From contig CATNEN010000009.1 in assembly GCA_950097015.1 (NCBI GenBank), forward strand, positions 870,501 through 934,500: a stretch of DNA of 64,000 nucleotides, in the 5' to 3' direction. The notes beneath the pieces are model-generated. The model saw nothing but the letters and a program-made list of their open reading frames with translations, did no database searches and was not told the DNA's origin. Both the position numbers and the translations under genes were made by a program. This document shows positions 58,002 to 64,000 of the stretch, piece by piece. Position 1 is the stretch's first letter; every line of letters starts with the position of its first letter. The DNA is from Macrostomum hystrix (Eukaryota; Platyhelminthes; Macrostomidae).

Positions 58002-60495
58002 ATGTCTACATATATTTGTGGCATGTCACCACTGCACAGCGCAGCATTCGATGGACACTTGGAAGTGGTCGGAAAGCTGATCGACTGTGGAGCAGGCATC
58101 GATCACCAGGATATATTTGGCCGGTCACCACTGAACCGCGCAGCTTTCCAGGGACACTTGGGAGTGGTCGGAAAGCTGATCGACTGTGGAGCAAGCATCG
58201 ATCTACAGAATAAAGATGGCTCGTCACCACTGTACAGCGCAGCAGTCAAGGGACACTTGGAAGTGGTCGGAAAGCTGATCGACTGTGGAGCAGGCATCGA
58301 TCTACAGAATATATTTGGCTGGTCACCACTGAACAGCGCAGCTTTCCAGGGACACTTGGAAGTGGTCGGAAAGCTGATCGACTGTGGAGCAGGCATCGAT
58401 CACCAGGATATATTTGGCCGGTCACCACTGAACCGCGCAGCTTTCCAGGGACACTTGGGAGTGGTCGGAAAGCTGATCGACTGTGGAGCAAGCATCGATC
58501 TACAGAATAAAGATGGCTCGTCACCACTGAACAGCGCAGCAGTCAATGGACACTTGGAAGTGGTCGGAAAGCTGATCGACTGTGGAGCAAGCATCGATCT
58601 ACAGGAAAAAGATGGCTGGTCACCACTGAATTGCGCAGCGAAAAAGGGACACTTGGAAGTGGTCGGAAAGCTGATCGACTGTGGAGCAAGCATCGATCTA
58701 CAGAATATATTTGGCTGGTCACCACTGAACAGCGCAGTGAAATATGGACACTTGGAAGTGGTCGGAAAGCTGATCGACTGTGGAGCAAGCATCGATCTAC
58801 AGGATAATGATGGCTGGTCACCACTGAACAGCGCAGTGAAATATGGACACTTGGAAGTGGTCGGAAAGCTGATCGACTGTGGAGCAAGCATCGATCTACA
58901 GAATAAAGGTGGCTGGTCACCACTGAACTGCGCAGCGACAAAAGGACACTTGGAAGTGGTCGGAAAGCTGATCGACTGTGGAGCAAGCATCGATCTACAG
59001 AATAATGATGGCTGGTCACCACTGAACAGAGCAGCTGTTGAGGGACACTTGGAAGTGGTCGGAAAGCTGATCGACCGTGGAGCAAGCATCGATCTACAGA
59101 ATGAAGATGGCTGGTCACCACTGAACTGCGCAGCGACAAAAGGACACTTGGAAGTGGTCGGAAAGCTGATCGACTGTGGAGCAAGCATCGATCTGCAAAA
59201 TAAAGATGGCTGGTCACCACTGAACATCGCAGCGGAAGAGGGACACTTGGAAGTGGTCGGAAAGCTGATCGACTGTGGAGCAAGCATCGATCTGCAAAAT
59301 AAAGATGGCTGGTCACCACTGAACAGCGCAGCTGTCCATGGACACTTGGAAATTGGCAGAAAGCTGATCGAATGTGGAGCAAGCATCAATCTACCGAACA
59401 TCCATGGCTGCCTGGCTATTCATTTTGCCGTTGAATTTGATCACTCTGAGCTTATCCGGTTGCTCATTGTTGCTGGTGCTGACGTCAATCGTAAAAGCAG
59501 TTCTGGCTGGACCCCTCTGCATCTGGCCATCTGGCTGGAGCTGCCGCACATCGCAGTTCAGCTTGTTGAGTCATCTGCTCTAATTTTACCTGATTTGGAC
59601 GCTCTGACGGCCACCGATTTGGCTGTTTTGCGAGGATCGTCCGTCTCGTATTCGCTGTTTAGCAATCAGCAATCGGTGTTGCCCTGTTCCGCATCCGACC
59701 AGCTGCCAAGACACATTTGGCTTCTCTGTTGCTTCGGAAATGCTGACTTTGCAGCAGTTCTGAGCGGTCATGCCGTCGATCCAATGTCGATTGATGCTCG
59801 TGTCGACATCACGTGAGTAGCGCCTGATGCTTGCTTTTTGTTTTACCAGTGCCACCGCAACTTCCCATTTTGTACCTGGACTTGGTTATACATCGTAATA
59901 TTTTTAAATACTTCTAGGGCAAATACTCGTATCTTTCTCTAAGGGCAGATGTGCATTCCAGTGTAGGTGAGTGCATGCGTAACTTTTCCATGTGTATTTT
60001 TGATTAAAAAAGTTTCTCGTGTAATATGCCTCTCAAATATCTTGGATATACCAGGCAACAGAACTCAAGTAACAGTATAAATACTTGTTTGCTAATTTAC
60101 TTTCTACTATCGGTTTCATTTGGCAACAGGTCCGATAATCTTGACATGCAGCAGATTGGAATGCAGTTTATTCTTGTTGCTGACACACAGGTAAATGATT
60201 CTGACCCCACTTAATTATTTTCTCGCCAGCATCTAGCTTCGATCTTTGAAAGTCTTTGGAATTCCGTTTGAGCCATTCCGTCTGTGCATTTATTTTTTAA
60301 GCGGTCTTAAAAGTGATGTGATTGTTCTTGTAGACCACTGTACTCGATGTGCACACCAGGCTCTATGTGACATTCGTAGCTGGCACTCATTTGGAAGCGG
60401 ATAAATGCGACAGCGTTCCAGGAAACTCAAACTTAAACGGGCTTCACTTGAGGAAGGCGCAACAGGGTGCAGGGCAGCTGGCAACATCCGCATGA
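58002..60495 (+). CDS. Ankyrin-repeat protein with 14 near-identical repeats
   Basis: Exon 1 (58002-59812, 604 codons) encodes about 16 ankyrin repeats. The first 14 are almost copies of SPLNSAAVNGHLEVVGKLID followed by CGASIDLQNKDGW. Two divergent repeats (LAIHFAVEFDHSELIRLLI; TPLHLAIWLELPHIAVQLV) and a non-repeat tail follow. A donor (ATCAC/GTGAGT) joins in phase to 60130-60190 (acceptor GGCAACAG) and then to 60334-60495 (acceptor TTGTTCTTGTAG), ending in TGA. Ankyrin stacks bind proteins; no catalytic domain is in this model. The nucleotidyltransferase exon at 63709, on the same strand, may be the real downstream part, by analogy with the minus-strand locus at 21-25 kb. The ATG at 58002 is the first in frame, but an upstream exon is possible. 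Confidence 0.75.
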
Positions 60496-60615
60496 GATTG
60501 TGCTGGTTGGCTGAGTGGAAATCGTCCTGTAGGTCTGCAGATCAGTTGGAATTGCTTTAACTACAATTTAGATAAAAGGAGACGCGGATGCTGTGGTCCT
60601 TCTCACGATCAAGCG
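60496..60615. other. Short spacer
   Basis: Nothing recognised. Confidence 0.4.
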
Positions 60616-60922
60616 CATGCTGTCTGTTCTTGTGGTCTCGATTGTTCCAATCAAACTGATTCATCTGCTGGGCAGAATGAAAATTGACAAGAACTATGAC
60701 AAGGAGGAACTCAATCGAATTAAGCGGGGATCTGGACTTTTCCCAGCAGGCCACTATCCGTGGAAAGAACGCCCAGACAATGGTCTTGCTGATATAATTG
60801 CACAGGGTGCTCGGATCTTTAAAGTTATTAGTGATAGCAAAGACAATATTAAGAACGTAGCAGAATCAGTTGGCAGTGTTGTTACTGCGGCTAAAAAGAT
60901 AAAGGATTCTGTAACTGAATGA
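60616..60922 (+). CDS. Small membrane-anchored protein, unknown; reading frame interrupted by TGA
   Basis: 102 codons from the ATG at 60616. A hydrophobic N-terminus (MLSVLVVSIVPIKLIHLLG) is followed by a charged part and an amphipathic segment (GLADIIAQGARIFKVISDS). After the TGA at 60920 the same frame stays open for 25 more sense codons (LPEIQPLAPNPDSVDLQSM) to a TAA at 60998-61000, so the gene may be a truncated version of a longer one. It lies just before the packaging-ATPase relic and might belong to the same virus-like unit. I do not recognise the family. Confidence 0.35.
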
Positions 60923-61146
60923 AAAACACTCCCAGAGATTCAACCACTTGCTCCAAATCCAGACAGTGTGGATCTGCAATCTATGAGAAGATACGAGTAA
61001 GAGCTAGTTTAAAAAGGAAAGTGGTTTTAAATTTGACTAGAGGGTACTTTCCGAGGGTACAAGACTAGTCCCAGAATGACAAATAAAGTCCCGGAATGAC
61101 ACCTCTTGACCTCTTGACGAGATTCTAAATTAATTTTTTAATTTTT

Positions 61147-61966
61147 TCCTGGGTGAAAAATGGACATCAATCTTCACTGGACGCGTAATCAGCTTAAAGT
61201 TTTCTCATAATGAGTCAATCCCGAGTCACTTCAGATGCATTGTTGTTGGAACATCTGGCAGTGGAAAGACATTCAGAGTATTTGATATGCTTCTGAGACC
61301 TGGATTCCTAGACTATGACACTCTGCAAATCTACTCTCCCACACAGTGTCAAGATGAGTGTCAAGATGAGTGTCAAGATGAGTGTCAAGCTGAGTGTCAA
61401 GATGAGTGTCAAGATGAGTATCAAGATGAGTATCAAGATGAGTATCAAGATGAGTATCAAGATGAGTGTCAAGCTGAGTGTCAAGATGAGTGTCAAGATG
61501 AGTATCAAGATGAGTGTCAAGCTGAGTGTCAAGATGAGTATCAAGATGAGTATCAAGATGAGTGTCAAGATGAGTATCAAGATGAGTGTCAAGATGAGTG
61601 TAAAATGCTGCTTGCAGGACTTCAAAACAAACTGGACAAAGAGGACATTAATGCATGCTTTAATAACCAAAAAGCCTTCACAATAACCCAGAAATTGTAG
61701 CTGCCGAATGTGCAAAACGCATGCAAGACAATGACGAATGGCAGCACATTAAAGTGCTCACCTATGGAGATCCACAGGTTCATCCAAAGACCAAACTTCT
61801 ACCCCAACCAGATGAGCTAGAAAAGGGGAGAAAGCATTTGATTGTCTTTGATAATTGCATGACAGGCCCACAGAAGCAGATAGAAAACTATTTTACAAGA
61901 GGACGGCATAACAATTGTAATGTAATTTACATCGCCCAGAACTGGTTCGAGCTCCCGAGCAAAACA
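61147..61966 (+). pseudogene. Decayed Polinton/adintovirus-like FtsK-HerA packaging ATPase
   Basis: The N-terminal part carries a Walker A motif (GTSGSGKT, about 61248-61271). The C-terminal part has the Walker B-like strand HLIVFDNC and the family signature YFTRGRHNN followed by VIYIAQNWFELP. In Polintons and related DNA viruses this ATPase drives genome packaging into the capsid. The gene is broken here. A 12-bp minisatellite (61338-61608, repeated CQDE) sits between the motifs. The frame shifts between it and the C-terminal half (near 61685), no ATG opens the frame, and the 3' end is cut by a BEL/Pao fragment. No capsid, polymerase or protease gene of the element was found in the window. 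Confidence 0.7.
61338..61608. repeat. 12-bp minisatellite inside the ATPase relic
   Basis: About 22 units of TGTCAAGATGAG with single-base variants (TATCAAGATGAG, TGTCAAGCTGAG). It reads CQDE/YQDE on the plus strand. Confidence 0.95.
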
Positions 61967-62660
61967 ATTGGATGGTCGCATATTCGTCGATCCACCGTTC
62001 AAGCCCGGTGCCGAGCTCCTGCCTTCCAATGTCGGCTACACACTCTTCTCGTCAAGATAGAGGCCATCCTCAACTGTCGGCCACTGAACACCGTCTCCAA
62101 CGACCCAGACCGAACAGATCCGTTGCCGCTGACTCCGGCTCATCTTCTTGAAGTAGGCCCTCACCTGCTCCTTCCAGTCATCGACGACACCTTCCTGCCT
62201 GCCGACACCTCCACTGCGGACCGCCTACCGCCTAGCTCTTCATCGTCGCCGCAACGCCATCTTCAACGTGTTCTGAAGCCAGTGGAGCCAGGAGTATCTC
62301 AATCAACTCCGCTCTATCCATATTTAGGAGCGGCGTCGACACCGCCAGTACGCCAGTCAGTTCCACCTGGACAAGGCCTGCCTTCTTGCCGAGCCAACGC
62401 TCCGAGGGACGTGGAAACTGTGCCGTATCCCGCTGGCATCCTGCGTTACGTCACCGTTCGCACTGTTTCTGGCCACGAGGTCCGCCTGTCCGTTGCCCAC
62501 CTCGTCCCGCTCTAGTGCGACACCGGCGCTGCGCAGCCCACTGCGATGACTGCAGATCCATCCGCCGACTCGCCCGCCGGCTCGACGGTTGGCCCCACTG
62601 CCCGCGACCGTCGTGCGCTCCACCGTCAGAAGATTCGAGTGGGATCTCCAATAAGAAAGA
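61967..62660 (+). mobile_element. BEL/Pao LTR retrotransposon fragment (integrase C-terminus)
   Basis: The region reads HTLLVKIEAILNCRPL and then PLPLTPAHLLE, the conserved end of a BEL/Pao integrase. Later, in another frame, come SQWSQEYLNQLRS and, back in the first frame, LRYVTVRTVSGHEVRLSV, the DUF5641 tail. TGA and TAG codons and frame changes show it is dead. No LTR or reverse transcriptase was found. It is fused in frame at its 5' side to the ATPase relic. Confidence 0.75.
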
Positions 62661-62851
62661 TTTTATTGCGCCTTCCTATTTTATAAATTAAAAAAAAATC
62701 AAACAGAAAGATTTCACAGGAGTAATTTGTTAATCTTTGCTTTTGAAAAGTGGAATCAACCTTACCAGTTTGTAAGGAAAAACTGACGATCAATAAGGAA
62801 AAAGAAACAGTTATTTAAAATTTTAAATTAAAATGTAAATTAATTTTGCAG

Positions 62852-63438
62852 GTGAATCGTTGGATCGCGGAAGCACACTCACTAGTGCTCAAGTTTCATT
62901 CCTTGACAGGCGCAACATTTATATAGCTATAAATTTTTACAACTATATAAATTTTGACGAAAAAATTCCAGAACTCAAACCCATCAGAGATCACTTGAAG
63001 GCTCTAGAGCGGGCAACACACCAACAACAAATAAACATGGAAGACCTGCGGTTGAACGTAGCAAAGCAGAAGGAAGAGAGTGACAGACTATATTTACAGT
63101 TTGCTTGTGATCGGGATACACTTGATACTCTTGTTGCAGTGATAACCACTCTGAGATCAGACATCGCCACTCTGAGATCAGACATCGCCACTCTGAGATC
63201 AGACATCGCCACTCTGAGAACCGCCACTGATAATCGAGCAAACTTGGTGGAAGGAAGAGTAGCAGAAAATACAACTAGAGTTCGAAATTTAGAATTTAGG
63301 TCATCCACCCTGCATGATAGATTGAGTTCGAGACTCACAGCAGCAGAGTCAGATATAACAGCATTGCGAGCAGCATTGCGAACAAAAGTGCGAACAAAGA
63401 TTGAAAGAATCGAACAAACCGTAACAAGACACACCTAG
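62852..63438 (+). CDS. Coiled-coil protein exon, unknown
   Basis: An open frame of about 190 codons after an acceptor-like TAATTTTGCAG, ending in TAG. It has no early ATG. It contains long heptad-rich stretches (LKALERATHQQQINMEDLRL), then three exact copies of TLRSDIA and further heptads (RLTAAESDITALRAALR), so a rod-like coiled coil is likely. It could be a structural gene of the virus-like unit or a host exon. There is no family match I can name. Confidence 0.4.
63151..63219. repeat. Three 21-bp coding repeats (TLRSDIA)
   Basis: ACTCTGAGATCAGACATCGC plus C, repeated three times without change; each unit adds exactly one heptad. Confidence 0.9.
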
Positions 63439-63708
63439 TATTGAATAGGATATTCAACAACTGGGGGAAAACGAAAAGAAGACTCAGCCGACTAGAGAGA
63501 CTGCACAATCCAGACTTTGACATTCAAGATGCAAGTGCAGCTTTTGGATCACGGCGACTGCGTAAACGTTTGTCCCAGATAGCCCCTCTCGCATACTACT
63601 CATGCACACATTTGTACAAACCCCATTTTATTATTATTATATAAACTATGTCAAATAATTTCCTTGCAAGCAGCTGTGCTCACGTGTGCTCATACTCCAT
63701 TTTCGCAG
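63439..63708. other. Region with the second copy of the 45-bp dispersed repeat
   Basis: 63551-63600 matches 41751-41798. A frame here reads [17 protein letters not shown] across the repeat, without an ATG start. No other feature. Confidence 0.5.
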
Positions 63709-64000
63709 CAAACTTTCCTGCCGGCTCCACGAGTCGCTCAGCAGGTCGGGGTTCACTCGAATCAACGCGGCCGTTCAGAGCGGCACCGCGGCTGTCCTGG
63801 AGCAAATTCTCAGACGGAGGAGCGTCGGTGAGTGCCATTTGATCGGCAGCTTCGCTGACGGCTGGGGCAACTGCCTCAGTGGAATCTGCGGACAGACTGA
63901 TGCGGACTCCGACATGGATGTCACTGTGATGGACACTCGAGTGACGCTGCATCTGGCTGGAACTGTCAAATGCAAAAGTTGTTTAGAGGGGAAATGCGTT
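63709..64000 (+). CDS. Mab-21/cGAS-like nucleotidyltransferase exon (3' partial, cut by window edge)
   Basis: After the acceptor TTTTCGCAG (63701-63708) a frame stays open to the window end. It reads LHESLSRSGFTRINAAVQSG, then LIGSFADGWGN and TDADSDMDVTVMD: the GS motif and the D-x-D catalytic pair of Mab-21/cGAS nucleotidyltransferases. It aligns with the exon at 23089-22744 (LNRSGFVDSRTALRS, VGSVSEGWGNN, TDSESDIDIM) in order and spacing. Members make or once made cyclic dinucleotide signals. The rest of the domain lies outside the window, so activity cannot be judged. It may be the catalytic part of the ankyrin gene at 58002. Confidence 0.65.

Noticed and set aside
58006-59401. Long minus-strand frames opposite the ankyrin exon
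   Set aside because: Antisense shadows of the 99-bp ankyrin units; the plus strand has the ankyrin consensus and splice sites.

Overview
This is a window of animal nuclear DNA. Genes are split by GT-AG introns, exons are GC-rich, and most introns and spacers are filled with minisatellites. Two dispersed SINE-like families, a BEL/Pao retroelement fragment and a decayed Polinton/adintovirus-like packaging ATPase are also present. The gene set (CNOT1, a HES factor ending in WRPW, a CD109/TEP-type protein, ribosomal protein S12, a profilin-like protein and ankyrin plus Mab-21 nucleotidyltransferase genes) fits an invertebrate. A spiralian such as a free-living flatworm is my best guess, with low confidence, because no single feature fixes the clade. 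Exon joins below were made by eye from homology, GT/AG signals and matching phases.

Layout. 612-13223 (+): a 17-exon CD109/TEP-like gene whose thioester motif is lost and whose C-terminus looks GPI-anchored. Nearly every intron is a different tandem repeat. 13.3-15.5 kb: two large minisatellites. 15618-16247 (+): a two-exon profilin-like gene. 17300-19906 (+): a four-exon HES-type bHLH-Orange repressor. 21419-25245 (-): a broken ankyrin-repeat plus Mab-21/cGAS-like nucleotidyltransferase locus. 25.3-34.4 kb: gene-poor sequence with several minisatellites, a polyglutamine/polyserine open frame and one possible signal-peptide exon. 34446-47741 (-): CNOT1, complete in ten exons. 47.7-50.8 kb: AT-rich spacer with one SINE; another SINE lies in CNOT1 intron 1. 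50847-51245 (+): intronless RPS12. 52.6-54.5 kb (-): exon-like pieces of a gene I cannot name. 58002-60495 (+): an ankyrin gene with 14 nearly identical repeats. 60.6-63.6 kb: virus-like and retroelement debris and a coiled-coil exon. 63709-64000 (+): the start of a second Mab-21-type nucleotidyltransferase domain, running off the window.

Themes. (1) Several intronic minisatellites carry a copy of the neighbouring 5' or 3' splice site in every unit, as if introns grew by tandem duplication of the splice junction. (2) Two ankyrin plus Mab-21 loci share a recognisable catalytic exon (GS...DxD) and look like members of an expanding cGAS-like receptor family. With the TEP protein they give the window an innate-immunity flavour. 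That reading is inference; CNOT1, RPS12, HES and profilin are housekeeping or developmental genes with no evident functional link to it.
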